The notes below the pieces were generated by a model that did not search any database, had not been told where the DNA came from, and was given only the letters and a program-made list of their open reading frames with translations. This document shows, in pieces, positions 38,378 through 51,464 of a DNA stretch of 64,000 nucleotides. Made by a program: the position numbers and the translations under genes. Origin of the DNA: Viscum album (lineage: Eukaryota; Streptophyta; Magnoliopsida; Santalales; Viscaceae); NCBI GenBank assembly GCA_963277665.1, contig OY728136.1, positions 1,980,400,576 through 1,980,464,575 of the forward strand. Reading direction: 5' to 3'. The number at the start of each line of letters is the position of its first letter. Positions within the stretch are counted from its first letter, which is position 1.

Positions 38378-41376
38378 TGTAATTCCCCACATCATAATAG
38401 GTTAGAAATTACTAAGTAAATTTATATTTTCCATTGGGTGGGTGGTTTTTTTGAGAACTGAGTCTCAAAAAAATAAAATGATGTAAATGTACCTAGGAAA
38501 TGTTCTAAGATAGGGTTCAAATCCTTGTTTTGATCTAGGGGTTTAGGAATCAACAAAAGAAGGATATGGATACTCGGGGATATTATGAAACCGCGGTATC
38601 CTCTTTCTAGATTCTTGGTTATCCCATGGTGCAACACATTGGTTGTGATCATATGATAGGTGGGTGTAGAACTAGCCCATTGGTGGGAAACTAGCTCATA
38701 AATGGAGTTAAGGATGGATAATTTCAAATGGGTATTTTGTGGGATTTTAATTAAGGGGCATGAGAGAGACTATTTCTTGACAGAATGTATGTCCCATTAC
38801 CTCCCATTCATTCCAACTTGAAGGGGGTGTATTATTATATGTTGTGATAATGAGTCATGGAATGTTCATCCATTTCCTTATATGTGTGGTTCTCCTTTAA
38901 CTACACTATGATTTTATACAATTCCACATAGGGATTTAGTGTCGATTAAATCAAATAATGGTGGAGTGGACTGAGATTTTGGGGGCTTTTCTCAGCTTGT
39001 GTAGTGGATGTCCTGATATGATATCATCCCACCATCCTTCATCTTTTTGAAACTGGTATGTCACTTACAAAAATAATTTAACAACTTTTTTAAATTGGAT
39101 TAAATTTATGTATGAAAAGTGTTTAATGATAGGGATTAGTCTTGGTATGGTCCTAGTGACGTACTATAGACCTTAAATTTGTGATTATTCATGGTTTTGG
39201 TGTGATGTTGGTTCCTTATGAGTTTATCAGTGATTATTCCACATTTTCTTTAATTTATATAATCATTTATAAATATTTATAATTAATTATTATAGTGTAT
39301 GACCTGATGAAGGGTCATGTGAGTTTTTATGGGATAATTTAAAGTATGTATAATCCGGGTAATGGTGTTTCATATATTTGATTAGTTGGAAAATCATTGA
39401 GAGAGGTTTGTAGTCTTTTAATAAATGATCATATGTTAGTTTATGTAACATTTTTATTAATTTCATTCATTTCAGGGGTTCAGATAAATTTTATTGGGAT
39501 TTATAGTGACCACGGCTAGACAGATTTTATTTATTTTTGGTCTACAATGCATGGGTTAAGTCCTCGTTATCAATTATAGGTTTGGAATCAACAAGTGATT
39601 ATGTCTCTATGAGGAATGAGTGATGTTTGTGATCATAAGACCCCTTGGGTGGCCTTAGTATATAATATGTGATTGTTATCCGAGTATGAATTTTTCAAAA
39701 GATTGTTGGTTAGGTAAGAAAGGATTTGACCTAGTGTTGGTGGGTGATATAATCATTCATCTAATTCTTGTGACATACACACATTATAGGGAAATGAAAG
39801 AACATTGTCAGTGTTGTGAGTAAGATTTGTCAATTAGGACAAAATGAGTATCCTAAGAGGGGTTTCCTATGATTTATTAGATGCAATCATGAAATTATTA
39901 GTTCTAATATGGGACCTAGGTTTTTGTCACAGGATTGGTCTGGAGGTGGCATCGAGATGCCGAGGGGTTGAATTGTGGTGGGTTGGGACAGTCATATGGT
40001 AGAAAGACTAGGAGTGATGATAGAACTCAATAATATTGATTGAACCATGAGGTATATTTCCAGATGATCCTACATGCTATGATTCCTCCTTGGGATGATG
40101 TATATGGTATTATATTTATGAAAATAGATCTTTGTTGGTTTGAAAAAACTAGTGTAAACATTTTTGGGTGATACGAGACAAGATACAACAAGAGAAGTTC
40201 GCTGAGGATTAGGCTTCCATGTGTTGATCGGGTGAGCTGTGTGATGGGATATAAGCATATATATTGTTATAAAATATTATAGTAATATAACGACTATCTA
40301 ACAATGATATGGTTGAGTTTTGGAATGTTATATAAAACCGTATTCCGGTTGTATGGTTGATATCCATCATGATATGGTTGAGACATGAGATCAATTATGA
40401 AAACCTTATCCTTACAGTATTGTGATTATCCATCAGAAGATGGATGATTCATGGTATGATTAGTGTATGAATCAGATATTTCCATGATAAGTTTAGTTTA
40501 AAGACAACCCAACATGCTGGGTCTTGGTATGATGAGATGAGAATGATGGAAAATGCCTCATGTGACCAGGTCATGGGTTGAGATATATACACCTGAACAT
40601 GTCATGTTTTGTATATTTGGTCTCATTTTTTATGCTTCCTTACCCTATGACTTTAGTGGTAGTCCTAGATTCATTTTTATGGGATGAGATGAGGTGATGA
40701 GGTTGATTCCTATATGGATCCTAAGTATATATAATCTGGGGCCATTGTGGTCTGGTTAACACATGGTGTCCAGATGCGTAGGTAGTCCTGGTGGCCTAGT
40801 TTTCACATTACATTCATGTTTATTAATTCAAAAGTTCATTTTTTTCGTTATTTATATATGTTTATGGTGATGAATATTAGGTGAAATTTGAGTGGCCTTA
40901 CTAATATATATTTCCCACACCCTACATGGGAACCCAATTGCATGTACAAACCTTATGTCTGCTCTCAGGTTTAGCACATGACATGAAGTCGATAAGGTTG
41001 GTTTACATCAATGGGTTTATAGAGAGTAGGATTGTAATTCATCCCAGGTTTTATGATATCCTCCTTGAATAATTTTTATAATTTATTTTTTATATATGTT
41101 TTACCTATTTCCTGACTGTTTGTATGTTTTTTTGACATCCCCTTTATGTTATAGAATTCTGGTTACTATTAATCTATATACACATATTCCTCTTTTTTAA
41201 ATTTATTCATTAGATATTTCCACTATTGTTTTAAAATGTTATATTAGTGCGTAATTTCTCAAATAATATTCTAGGCCCTTAATAAAAGTCAATAACCTTT
41301 AGAATACAGGGAAGCAAGCCAGAGGACATGTGACCCTTGAGTCTAAACATTGTGGTTTAGGTTAGGTGCATCAATA
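38378..41376 (+). mobile_element. E5 5' LTR
   Basis: It starts 'tgtaattcccc', a TGTAACACCCC-like edge, and ends 'gtgcatcaata' just before the primer site. Near the end, 'gccagaggacatgtgaccc' has a close counterpart near 60,990 in E6, which suggests related LTR ends. It abuts repeat R on the left. Confidence 0.72.
40304..40500 (+). repeat. ~66 bp tandem repeat in the E5 LTR, 2-3 units
   Basis: 'atgatatggttgag' starts at about 40,304 and again 66 bases later. Each unit ends in a 'gatatccatc'/'gattatccatc' stretch, and a third, more diverged unit follows. The 3' LTR has the counterpart near 56,060-56,200. Confidence 0.65.
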
Positions 41377-41377
41377 G

Positions 41378-41389
41378 TAGTATAAATGG
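41378..41389 (+). other. E5 primer-binding site, decayed
   Basis: 'tagtataaatgg' matches TGGTATCAGAGC at 7 of 12 positions. It is called mainly because it directly follows the LTR end. Confidence 0.5.
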
Positions 41390-43201
41390 AATATTTTATT
41401 TCATTATTTGGGGATATAGTATAAATGTGGTCTAGGAAAGTTTTAATGATTTTGATGGACCTCAAATGGCGAGTCATGAACAATTTTCCCTTGGAATGTC
41501 ATGCTTACCATGGGGATGGGATTGTTGTACTTGGATTTCATTGTTATTATTGATATATTTATTGAATATAATTTTTTAATATACATGTCAGTTTTTTATT
41601 AGATCATATTCTATTAATAAGAGTAATGTGTTCATGAATAATACTAGTCATATAAAGAATCATGTTACGTATACCAGTGTGCATTTTATTTTAACTATTT
41701 TTATTCTGATGGTAGCTTATGTGGATATTATAGTGGGAATTTCTTTACTCGTGGAAATATATTACCTTCTTTAAGGATTTCATAGATAACTTTTACTAGT
41801 GAATTTCAACACTCTTGATTTCCTGATGTGGTTTGGGATGTCTTAGAGGTGATTTGATGGGTAAAATTTTTCCTAGGGGTGTGGAAACCCTTAGAGGGAT
41901 AAAGAAAGGCTTGAGATGGTATTTTGTGCGATGTTCATAGAATATTTTGGATAGAAGTTTTGGATTAAAGGAAATGATCAGTGGAATACATGACCATCTA
42001 TTTTTATATGTCTTTTATTGAAAGTATTTCCAATAATAGATGGTTGGAACTAGGATATTTGAGTTTTGGTAGATACTCAGTTATTTTTAATCGACACTCA
42101 TGTGGCTGGTGGTTCATGGTGAATTGTTGATTGATCGAGATGCCTAAATTTTGAAAAGAAATTTTGAGGATTCTATGATTTTATTTGAATGACAAGCATG
42201 TGGTGCATTGTTAGTGATTTAGTTGTGTGAAACTAGGTTTGATGGTATATGAATCATGTGAGCATGAGTATGGTGATGCATGATTGGGTTGTTCAGGAGT
42301 GTGCACCCAATGAGTTCAGATGAGAGCACGTAGTATTGTGGGTAATGACTTATGATAGGGTTCTTGGTGAATAACTCAACCATTTAGGAGTAGAGAAATT
42401 ATTATCATGGAGTTTTTTTGGGAAAATTATCATTGTATGAGCATAGGTGCATGTCGATTATGTGACGTTCCATTGGGGTTGTAGATCACTAAATGGGTCC
42501 TTTGTGTGTCTATTGAGAATGGATAATGTTATAGACAGTCAAGAGAGGATCTTTGGTGGTAGTGCGGTAGTGAGATTCTATCAACAATGGTACCCTAAAG
42601 ATTGATAAAATAGATCATCCTCCTACATGGTGGGAGGTGACATCAGAATTGGATTTTCATGTTATGGTGTAGTCGATCTAGGGTTTTTGTACGTGAATGT
42701 TTCTTTCATGGATGAGACATCATGGCTATAGAGGAGTGACATGTGTCTGGTGTTTGGATCCATTAGGCCCAATTCTTAAGGAGCGATGTAATGGAATCTA
42801 TATGGAGGGGAGAACATCATTCTCCAATTAGAAGGAATGATCCTCATTTTGGATGAATTTTAGTTATTTTTAGGATGCAATTCCATGTAATTTGAGATCA
42901 TTTAGTGGTCAGTGTTGTGGTGTCAGTGTTTAAAAATAAGTTGGTTGGATAATACCATTCATTACATTTGCTAACTGATAGAGCATGTGATATATAGAGA
43001 TTGGTGTGGTGAGAATGATCCTCATGTCCCCATTAGTAATGAGTGGGTGGATTTAATTTTATATAATGGTATTCTGGTTGATTGAAGATATATAGTGAAA
43101 TATTAGTTAATAATTCTCGTGTTGAACATGGAAAGTTATTAGTGTTCAAAGAATAAGGTTGGTAAAAAGATTTTGTTCATGTTTTACCACAACATATTGA
43201 A
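41390..43201 (+). other. E5 interior without recognisable gag or pol
   Basis: 1.8 kb between the E5 primer site and E4. The base composition (G/T-rich on the plus strand) fits a plus-strand element, but I cannot identify capsid, zinc-knuckle, protease, reverse transcriptase or integrase motifs in any frame. Confidence 0.55.
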
Positions 43202-45797
43202 TGCGAGATCCCAATTTTCTATAGTGGTGATGAACCCATAAAATTATATCAATCCTCTTATTATTCTTTTAATAATATTACCATGGTGTTAAGATAGGTA
43301 TCATGAGAATTCATAAGGGCATTAGGGCCTAGATTTATGTTTTTGGAGATATAGAATGTGGTGAATAGTTGATGAATATTATTAATAACCATGAAGCTGA
43401 ACTATGCGGCCTTGAAAGGTGAGTTTCATGGTTAAGAATATAATGAAATATGGGATATAAAACCATTAAATCCTAAAAATCAAAAATGTTTTACCATGAA
43501 AACTTTCTGTATGCTTTCTCTAATTGCACACTTGAACCATGCGATGGGTGTTCACTTGGAAAGTGGCAATTCATATCCTAGACATTATTTTTATAATCAT
43601 GTTCCTAGGATATGAATGGTGGGGGATCCCAGAAAGTAGAGTGTGTATGGTTGGTGCATTGTATAGCCAACCATGTGACCAAAACATGCACTCTTTTAAA
43701 AAGCTGGAAATCCCATTTTACCGATATTAACTTTAACCCTTTTCTCATCCTCCTCCTCTTAATCCATTTTCCAATTAGATCCACCATGGGATATCAGTAC
43801 TCTCCATATGATGTATTTGGTGTATCTCTTCCATACAGACTCCATTTTGATTGCCTCCAGTCGTGTCAGATCCCTCTTATGGGGTGTCTAGAACTCCTCC
43901 TCCTTCTTTTTCCTTTTCTCTTTCCCTATTTTAAACTATCTTCATATGATCTAATATTATGTATTTTGAAATCATTTATATGGGTAAGAATTTTATCTTA
44001 TACATGCCATAAATCTATGGTGAATATTGGATGAGGATCCTTATATTGTTATATGGTATGTGGTCCACTAGTTTTACCTAAAATCATTGATGTGTATAAT
44101 TTATTGTTGTTATACCACATGATAAAGCGTCCATGCATTGATATTAAAATGTGTAACCCATTATATTAATTTTCTAACCCTTGATTTAGATTTTTGATGA
44201 GCCCTTTGTAATTATTGGAGTATAATAAACTCAACTTGAACCACCCAATAGGGTGATTCTGACTGAATTTTATTTACTTTATTTCCCAATGTATAATATT
44301 GTTTCTTCATGTATACCTAAAACACCCCCTATGGGGTGGTTTTCATTCCATTTAAAATTTAAATGAACCAATTTAATTATTAATTTTTTAGAATATTTGT
44401 TATATGTAATGTATAATTCACATTCCCCTTTTATCACTTGTATGTTAAATGATCAAAGGAATGAATGTAAATGTGAAACATTTGGATACATTCACTTGGA
44501 ATATGATTAATTATTAAAAAAATTCATGATTATCATTATGTAACTTGGTGGAACTATGAATGGAATGAATATCCTTGAGTAAGACTTGGTTTTCCATCAT
44601 GGATTTCAATGGGTTTGGTCAAAGGATTATAGATGATTCATTGAAGGGACATTCATGTGAGATACTAAACATGGCGTCATAAATGTCTTAACAAATGGAT
44701 CATTCATATTAACACCAAAGGTTCACCTATATATCATCAAATTATAATTTCATGGATCACCTCATTAGAATTAGCTTAATATCCTTAGAAATAAACCACA
44801 TTGAATTATCTATTTATTCATTAGTCATGCCAATCCCTATATTACCTTGGACTTTTACTTGATCTCTGATAGAAAACATCCTGGGTGGAATGTGAAGGGT
44901 TCGTCCCTTGGATTTCACAAATACCCGGAGCCTAAAATCTCGTTAGATCACTATTAGTGGTTTTAACCTTCTAATGTCATGTATTTTATGGGTTACCCAT
45001 GGCTCTAAATTGATTATTATAATTGAAAACATTGGAAATATTCAATGGGTCCCTATATAACTAATGTTCTTATGCTCAGAGACATAAGGTTTAGGTTGAA
45101 GTAGGTAGGGACATTTAGGTATCCCAAGAAGACCCTAAGCTTGACAAGGGGTATACTTACATGCTTATTTATAATTATTTTACCCTCAAACTATTAAATT
45201 TTATATATAATATATTGGATTAACATTATACACAATTTTTGGTGGCTTACTAAATTTTACACACACTCTATTTGGTTGCCATTTGGTAATGAAAAAGATT
45301 ACATGGATGTAGGTATGGTTAAAGGGAAGAACCTAGTGATAGGAAATTAATTTTTTTTATCATGGTAGATTTGGATCATATGAATGAGCTAGATCTTAGG
45401 AGGATTATAGATATATATATTTTTGGACTTTTTGTGTAATTTTTTATATGATATTATTAGATTATTATTTTTACTATGTCTTCTAATTTTTTCTTTTGTA
45501 TAGTCATGATATCATCTGTATATGATCGTGTTTACTTCATTATTCTTTTTTAAATTATTGGTATGTTTTACTTCCTCGACCTCATTATTGTTTCCTCAAT
45601 ATCAATATACTATTTCAACTTATTTATTAATGTTTTTTATTGTGATGGACTTCGATAAAGAGGGAATAGTCTAATAAACATACCACTTTAGACACTCATT
45701 TTTAGTTGAAATCCATTGGTGTATGGTGAGGTGTGCTTAACAGAATTTGTCTCTTATGTTTGGTTACATATGAGTGATCTGGGAATGGGGAATCAAA
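43202..45797 (+). mobile_element. E4 5' LTR
   Basis: It starts 'tgcgagatccc', against 'tgtaagatcac' in the 3' copy. Shared landmarks: 'gaagtaggtagggac' near 45,098 and 'gaagtaggtcaggtc' near 53,299; 'accatgggatatcagtac' near 43,784 against 'catgggggatccctc' near 51,995. The 140-codon open stretch at 43,612-44,034 lies entirely inside this LTR and is interrupted in the 3' copy, so I do not treat it as a gene. Confidence 0.85.
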
Positions 45798-45800
45798 AAG

Positions 45801-45812
45801 TTGTATGAGATA
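45801..45812 (+). other. E4 primer-binding site, decayed
   Basis: 'ttgtatgagata' matches TGGTATCAGAGC at 8 of 12 positions. It is followed by a T-run and 'ttattttttggg', which recur after the E6 primer site. Confidence 0.6.
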
Positions 45813-46929
45813 TTTTTTTTCCTTTGTCTTATTTTTTGGGTTGTTCAACAAGAGACTAAGAAGTGTCAAAATTTGGTAATGATCATGTTCTTCGGAGTAT
45901 CTAACACATGTTCATGGTAATACCCACATTTATAGGGATTTTACTTGTTGTTCTATATTTTTCATTAATAAACCTATAAACATTTCAACGTTGGGTGACA
46001 CACATGTTTTATGATGTTTCATTTTATGGATTTTATAACCATTTCTTGGTATGATAAGAAATAATTTGATCAAGATTAATCATATAAACATAGGTATTTA
46101 TATTTCATTCATATTCCATGACATGGATATCTCATTACATGATTTTATGTTACCAATTGTATGTTTCTTAATTTGTATACATGTAAATTTTAATGATTCT
46201 TTTAGGGAAGGTAGAAAAAATTTAGTTACATAAATAGTTTTCATAAACCTAAATGGTGTTTCCCCATATATATTCATTTCTCACCATAACTATCCAATTA
46301 TGAAATCGTTATTCCATATAAATTTAGATACCTAGGTTGAAAATTTTGTTTTTAGTGATGAAATGGATTCCAATTCCAAGGTATAATGTTTCTTCCTCTA
46401 TATATTTGGAATGATGATCATTATAATTGAACCATAAAAATGGACTTCTTATATACTATGAATATATTTAAAAGTATAGTATCATTTACATTGAATTCCA
46501 ATTTTAACAAATAATGTGTAGTTATATATAAAATCGTTATAAAAATACACCTTTCCATAACCTTTTATGCATATACAAACTTACAAAATATAAAATTTTG
46601 AATGAATTCACTGTCGTTAAATAGGAATTAAAATTAAAACATAAAGGGTGTTTTCCTCTATAAATTATTATTGAAACACTATAAAATATAAAAATATACT
46701 TTCAAAATTAATGACACTTTAATAGATAGAGTCTTTACCATTTGGCATGACTTCATAAGTGGGTAGTGGGAAGGTGTGTCTCCTGTGGTAAGGACTTGAG
46801 TCAATCCAAATTCTTCTGTCTATAATCCTTTTCTCCTTGTATGCCATTTTGTGATGGGTTCTTGGAATTATTGATATATTCTTCCAAGAATATCATGGTT
46901 CAACCACTAGGAAGGTTGTAATGACCATT
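45813..46929 (+). other. E4 leader between primer site and gag
   Basis: About 1.1 kb of untranslated leader. No domain is recognised. A 60-codon open stretch at 46,051-46,233 shows no motif. Confidence 0.5.
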
Positions 46930-47600
46930 CTCCTAGGGCGGTGGTACCTAACCCACCAGTAGTTCCACCCGTGGAACCTCTAGTTGTACCACCTATCATT
47001 ACAAGACTAGGAAATGATACATATATTTTATAGTGTTTTGTACAAATAGTGTATTCTATAGAGGGAGTTTCATGACCTATATTGACTATGTATGAGTTGA
47101 AAAGGGAGTTTCAGTTCTGTCGCCCACCGACCTTTTCATGGGAAGGAAGTCCTATAGATATCAATCCATGGATATAATCTATGTTATAAATATTTTAGAA
47201 TCTAGTGACTAGTCCATAAAGGTGCGTAAGGATCATAGCATATATGATTCATGGATATACTAGAAAATTGTGGAATTTTTTAGTGTATATAAATCTTCAT
47301 TGAGGCATTGTCGTGAGGGAATTTCAGGCTACATTCTATAACTAATTTTCTCATAAATTCATACATTTTACTGAGCAAGGGAATTCATGTTTATAGTGTA
47401 TGTCCTAAAGTAAATACTGGACTACTCAGCCCACTACACTAAGCTTCACTATTTTCACCTACTATTATTATTGATGACAATACCCGAGAGATATGATTTG
47501 ATGATAATCTGATGTATTACATATAATCTCTGGTGAACATATTATAATTATCCACAATCTCTGAGATGGTGAACCAATACCATTTCTATTAAATAAATAT
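46930..47600 (+). pseudogene. gag: E4 gag remnant (capsid region)
   Basis: Gag forms the virus-like particle. The remnant starts with a Pro/Val-rich stretch near 46,935-47,005, usual before the capsid in chromoviruses. Near 47,091 comes a segment containing FQFCRPPTF, matching the '(F)RKxxPPxFDG' opening of the retrotransposon capsid. Near 47,441-47,495 ASLFSPTIIIDDNTREI matches the 'LSRFAPxLIxDDxxKARRF' region. Several frameshifts and stops separate these. I could not find an intact zinc knuckle between here and the protease. It lies between the leader and the protease, as expected. Confidence 0.7.
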
Positions 47601-48063
47601 AAGGGAAGATGAAGGTATTGGGAATGGTGGTTAGGACCATAGGATGGGAAGTGCTTAATATGGTGGAAGGAATAATTTTCTAGAGACTTCTCACAATTTT
47701 AATGGTGGTTAATGTTCTTAAACTAGTGTTCATATGTAATTCCATTAGTATGTATGGTTAGGGAACATGATAACTAAATGTATTAGATACCCAGTAGATT
47801 TTCGATCCTATGAAATAATTGTATATCGTCATATATTATTCAATACATGTCCAACTACACCTTGTGAGATAGTATCTTTCCCATCCTTGTGATATGGAGG
47901 ATGATCTATGGAAACATTCTATGTAGGGATATTGAATACAACCATCTAATTATTCTAAATATGTGTATGAGTGAAAATAATCCAAAATTATGATGTGAAG
48001 ATCAAGTAAAGTATATTTGAGCAGGTTGTATCTCATGGATGTGGTTTTTACTAGTTTCATAAA

Positions 48064-48246
48064 ATGATGTATATACTGGAAGAGAAGTGTTTTAGGCTTT
48101 ATGTAGTGGTAGGGGTGGTATTATTATCGTCGACTTTGGTATCTACATTATTTTTAATAGGCACATCAAACTTATTTATATATATGGAAATAATGAAAAT
48201 CCTTGGACTCAAGATTGACTACTTTTTAATGAGTAATGTTTATTGA
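48064..48246 (+). pseudogene. E4 aspartic protease remnant
   Basis: The retropepsin cleaves the Gag-Pol precursor. A 60-codon open stretch contains 'STLFLIGTSNLFI' followed by 'KILGLKIDY'. This matches the family pattern 'xVLFDSGATHSFI...xxLGLxxxx', the active-site flap and the conserved LGL segment. The catalytic Asp of the D(S/T)G triad is replaced (LIG in place of DSG), so the enzyme would be dead even where the frame is open. It lies 0.5 kb after gag and 0.3 kb before the reverse transcriptase start. Short length makes chance similarity possible, but position and order support it. Confidence 0.7.
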
Positions 48247-48559
48247 TACTTCATTAATGGTATGGTGAGAAAGTGATTACTAATACAAGATGTTTCCTCT
48301 TAAGATATGCGACTACTATTTCATTGGGAGAAGTTTTATCCTCAAAAAGATATGTTTTTACATTATTCTCAAGATGGATGGTTAGTATCATTTGGAACCC
48401 ATATTGATTTTTATCACCAAAGGGTGTCCGTCTCATCAATATGAAAATCGAGTAGGACCTGAGCATCATGGAAAGGGAAGAGTGACATCCTGGATTATTG
48501 ATATTTTTCATGATGATCGATGAGTAGGACATGTTTTTTTCTTCCAATAGTAGACCCAT

Positions 48560-49380
48560 TTACAGATTTCTTCCCTGGTGAATTTTCTCAACTACCAACT
48601 AATAGAGAGCCATAGAGTTCATAACCAATATTTTCTCAATAGAAGAACTTGTTTCTACTTGTCGATACATAATGGAGCCTATTAGGCCTTAGGAACTCTC
48701 GAATCTAAAGGGTTTATATGAACAGGTACCACCACTTGATTTTTACCTATATGTTTCTCTAATAAGGTGGATGGTACCCTATGTCTATGTGTAGATTAAT
48801 AGTAGTTGAATTAACTAAAATTTATGAAATGATATCGAATTTTTCATATAGATGATATCATAAACTAGCTATGGGGATATATGGTTTTTTCAAAGATTGT
48901 ATTTTGATCGGGCTATCAACATGTGTGATTTAGGTTTTTGGATATTAAAGGTAAAACATTCTAAAGTCAGAATGTCGGGTAAAAATACATAGTTATTTTG
49001 TTTATTCAAATTAATGTACTTTCAATTTTTATGAACATGATGAATTAGTTTTCCCACTTATACCTAGATTCCTTTATCGCTATTTTGGATGATATCTTAA
49101 TTTAATCTCTTACATGAAATGATCATTCCAAACACCATAACATTGTTTTCATTAAATTAAGAAAACTTATTCTTCGTTATAAACACATATTGTGCCACTT
49201 CAGCAATGATATTGTTCACTTAATAGTATAAAATATATAATATTTTGAGATATTTATGGATCCAGAGAAGGTGATAGATATAGTTTCCAGGGATAATTCT
49301 AGGAATATTATTGACATATCGAGTTTCTTGGGGAAATATAATTACTATCATCTCGTCATTTGAAAAATTTAATAAATTTT
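48560..49380 (+). pseudogene. E4 reverse transcriptase remnant
   Basis: The enzyme copies element RNA into DNA. In order along the strand: DFFPGEFSQLP (48,564), matching the 'DVFPxELPGLP' linker; 'EPIRP-ELSNLK' (about 48,672), matching 'YRMAPxELxELK'; 'KVDGTLCLCVD' (48,764), matching 'KKDGSxRLCIDYR'; 'FMNMMN' (49,028), followed by 'FIAILDDIL', where the two catalytic Asp of the 'FIDDIL' box survive; and 'SFLGKYNYY' (49,322), matching 'SFLGLAGYYRRF'. Stops and frameshifts interrupt it repeatedly. Length and spacing fit a full Ty3/gypsy domain. Confidence 0.92.
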
Positions 49381-49424
49381 ATCATAAAATATATGCATGA
49401 ACTAGAAGGGGGTAAAGTTCAACT

Positions 49425-49880
49425 GGAGTGAAGATTATGAGGACTTCTGGTAGTTGAAAGGAATGTTGACCTCCTCACCAATCCTAGTATTGCATAATCA
49501 TAAAATATTTTATATAGTTTATTATGATGCATCTAGTTTATGGAAGGGATCTATTTTGATACAATATGAATGATTCATTATATATAGATTATGTTATTTG
49601 AGGCCTCATGAAATAAATTACCAAACTATGACATGGATTTAGCTGTAGTTTAACATTACTTATGTCTCTGGACACATTATTTCATAGGAGAGTGATTCAT
49701 GGTATATAGAGACCATAAAATCCACAAATTTGTTTTCACTCATTATGAAATAAACCAACAACAAAATATATGGGTTGAATACTATTATTCTTTTGACTTT
49801 TTAATTACATAAATTCTAGGTAAAGGTGATGATGTTTTCGATGTGTTTAGCAAGAAGACTTAGACTCAATCTATTCAGGA
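49425..49880 (+). pseudogene. E4 RNase H remnant
   Basis: It removes RNA from the RNA-DNA hybrid. Recognisable pieces: 'YYDASSLWKGSILIQYE' (about 49,518), matching 'YCDASxxGLGxVLMQ' with the first catalytic Asp kept; 'LRPHEINYQT' (49,598), close to 'LRPHExNYPT'; 'RDHKIHKFVF' (about 49,700), matching 'TDHKSLKYLF'; and 'GKGDDVFDVFSKK' (about 49,818), matching 'GKANVVADALSRK' at the domain end. It follows the reverse transcriptase directly, as in all Ty3/gypsy pol genes. Confidence 0.92.
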
Positions 49881-50149
49881 AGATGGTATTGAATTAAAAT
49901 TGATTATTATTCTTTCTAAAATGCAGTTGGATGTTCCATAATTCCATAAAAACATTTTATCATATATTTTTCACTAACCAAATCAATTTGTTCTTGATTT
50001 AATGGGTATAAACATTCCAATATCGAAGGCTTAGTCTAAAGGGAAATTGTTTCTTATAAGAAATCACCACATGGATGGGTAGTTGATGGGGATTTGGTCC
50101 TTCCTTCCCATAGATGAGTCTTGGTTACCACAAACATGTGAGAGTAAAT

Positions 50150-50740
50150 GAGAAATGAATATAATTAATCTAAATGGGATGTGCATCCTAAACTCACTAT
50201 GTTTTACCATAACATAATCCACTAGTATTGGTGTCCTAGAATGAAAAATGAAAATACATGATTTTTTACTCAATGTTCCACATATAAGTAAGTGAATGAA
50301 GATCTTCAAAATCCTTCCAACATGTTATATGCACTAACTATCCAAAAATAGAAATAGGATAAAGTCACTATTGAATTCATGGTGGAATTTCCAATATCTC
50401 CATTAGTTAGTGATGCAGTATAGGTAATTGTGGACTGGCTGATGAAGGATTCCAACTTCATTCATATCTGGGACACCATCTTAGTGGACGATCATGGTAG
50501 GATTTCTGTCTGAGAAATTACACGTGTTCATGGATTTCCACATACCATTTTATTCAATAGATATACTCAGTTAACATCTTGGTTTTAGTAGGGGATGTTG
50601 AATGATCTAGTTTCATAGGTACTTTTGTGTACAACCTACCACCATCGGACTAGTGGTCAGACTAAGCACACTATATAGGTACTGGAATAAATGATTCAAG
50701 AATATATCCTTGAGTTTTTAGGATCTTTTTAAATTAACTT
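50150..50740 (+). pseudogene. E4 integrase remnant (zinc and catalytic domains)
   Basis: Integrase inserts the cDNA into the chromosome. The zinc domain reads 'HPKLTMFYHN' (50,182), then 'YWCPRMKNE' and 'FFTQCSTYK', matching 'HPGxxKMYxDLxxxYWWxxMKxxxxxFVxxCxxCQ'; the last Cys is changed. Next is 'DKVTIEFMVEFP' (about 50,353), matching 'WDxVTMDFVxGLP' with the first catalytic Asp now Glu. Further along come 'VIVDWLMKDSNFI', 'ITRVHGFPHTIL' and 'YHHRTSGQTKHTI', matching 'VIVDRLTKSAHFI', 'IVRLHGVPxSIV' and 'FHPQTDGQSERTI'. Stops interrupt it. The region downstream to about 51,000 keeps weak traces of the C-terminal part. Confidence 0.92.
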
Positions 50741-51279
50741 TTATCATACTTATTTTTTATAATAATTGTTTCTAAGTTAATATCATGATGTATCCATATG
50801 ATTCACTCTATTTTAGGTCATGTTTTTCACCCCTATGCTAACTAGAGGTAGATAAGAAATGATACTAGCTCCAAATCTCATTCCGGAGACATAAAATCAA
50901 GTATTGTTCATCAATAAACAAATAGATTTGGATAATTCTTGTTAGATGTCATATTTTGTTCATTTTTTCAATCCTTCGGAGTTTTTGGTCTGTAATCAGG
51001 TATTCTTTTGAGTCTCTATTAGATTAGGATATTGAAATATTTAGTAGAATGAAAGTTATTGTCTAGATAGATAAGTAATTTTAGGATTTTTGAGGGACTT
51101 GTAGAGGGAGTATATCTGATAGCTATTCATTGGGACTATAGTGATATAAACTACTTCATTCATGTATCTCATCTCCATCATTATTACTCTGATCAATCAT
51201 ATGCTTTTGATCTATAAGAATTTGAGTTACCGGCTTGTGATTATTTTAAAGAGTATCCATTTTCAATAGTTGGCCATAT

Positions 51280-51380
51280 CAGTAATAAAATATGAGATAG
51301 AATGGTTCTTTTAGTGTGGTTGCTATTTTATAACCACCATGCATTGTAGGAAACCTTATAATGAGAGTCTATATACATGA
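51280..51380 (+). pseudogene. E4 chromodomain remnant
   Basis: Chromodomains at the integrase C-terminus guide chromoviruses to heterochromatin. The stretch 'VLLVWLLFYNHHAL' followed, after a stop, by 'ETL' matches the conserved 'IPLVKVLWRNHxVEEATWE' core. It lies after the integrase and just before the polypurine tract, its normal place. It is short and decayed, so the call rests on position as much as on sequence. Confidence 0.65.
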
Positions 51381-51451
51381 TCTGTGGTCGAAGTTATTCT
51401 TAGATACAACTCATCCAACCTCCGAACATAAACTCGGGGATGAGTAGTTTT

Positions 51452-51464
51452 GAGGAGTGGAGGT
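51452..51464 (+). other. E4 polypurine tract
   Basis: 'gaggagtggaggt' lies directly before the 3' LTR. It is preceded by 'ctcggggatgagt', a relative of the GGGACGAATTT stretch usual at this place in chromoviruses. Confidence 0.8.

Noticed and set aside
38422..38727. 101-codon open frame, minus strand
   Set aside because: Lies at the start of the E5 5' LTR on the strand opposite to the element, with no domain.
43612..44034. 140-codon open frame, plus strand
   Set aside because: The longest open stretch in the window, but it lies wholly inside the E4 5' LTR. The aligned 3' LTR segment is not open in the same way, and there is no recognisable motif.
48254..48559. 101-codon open frame, minus strand
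   Set aside because: Lies between the protease and reverse transcriptase remnants of E4, which are on the plus strand. No motif.
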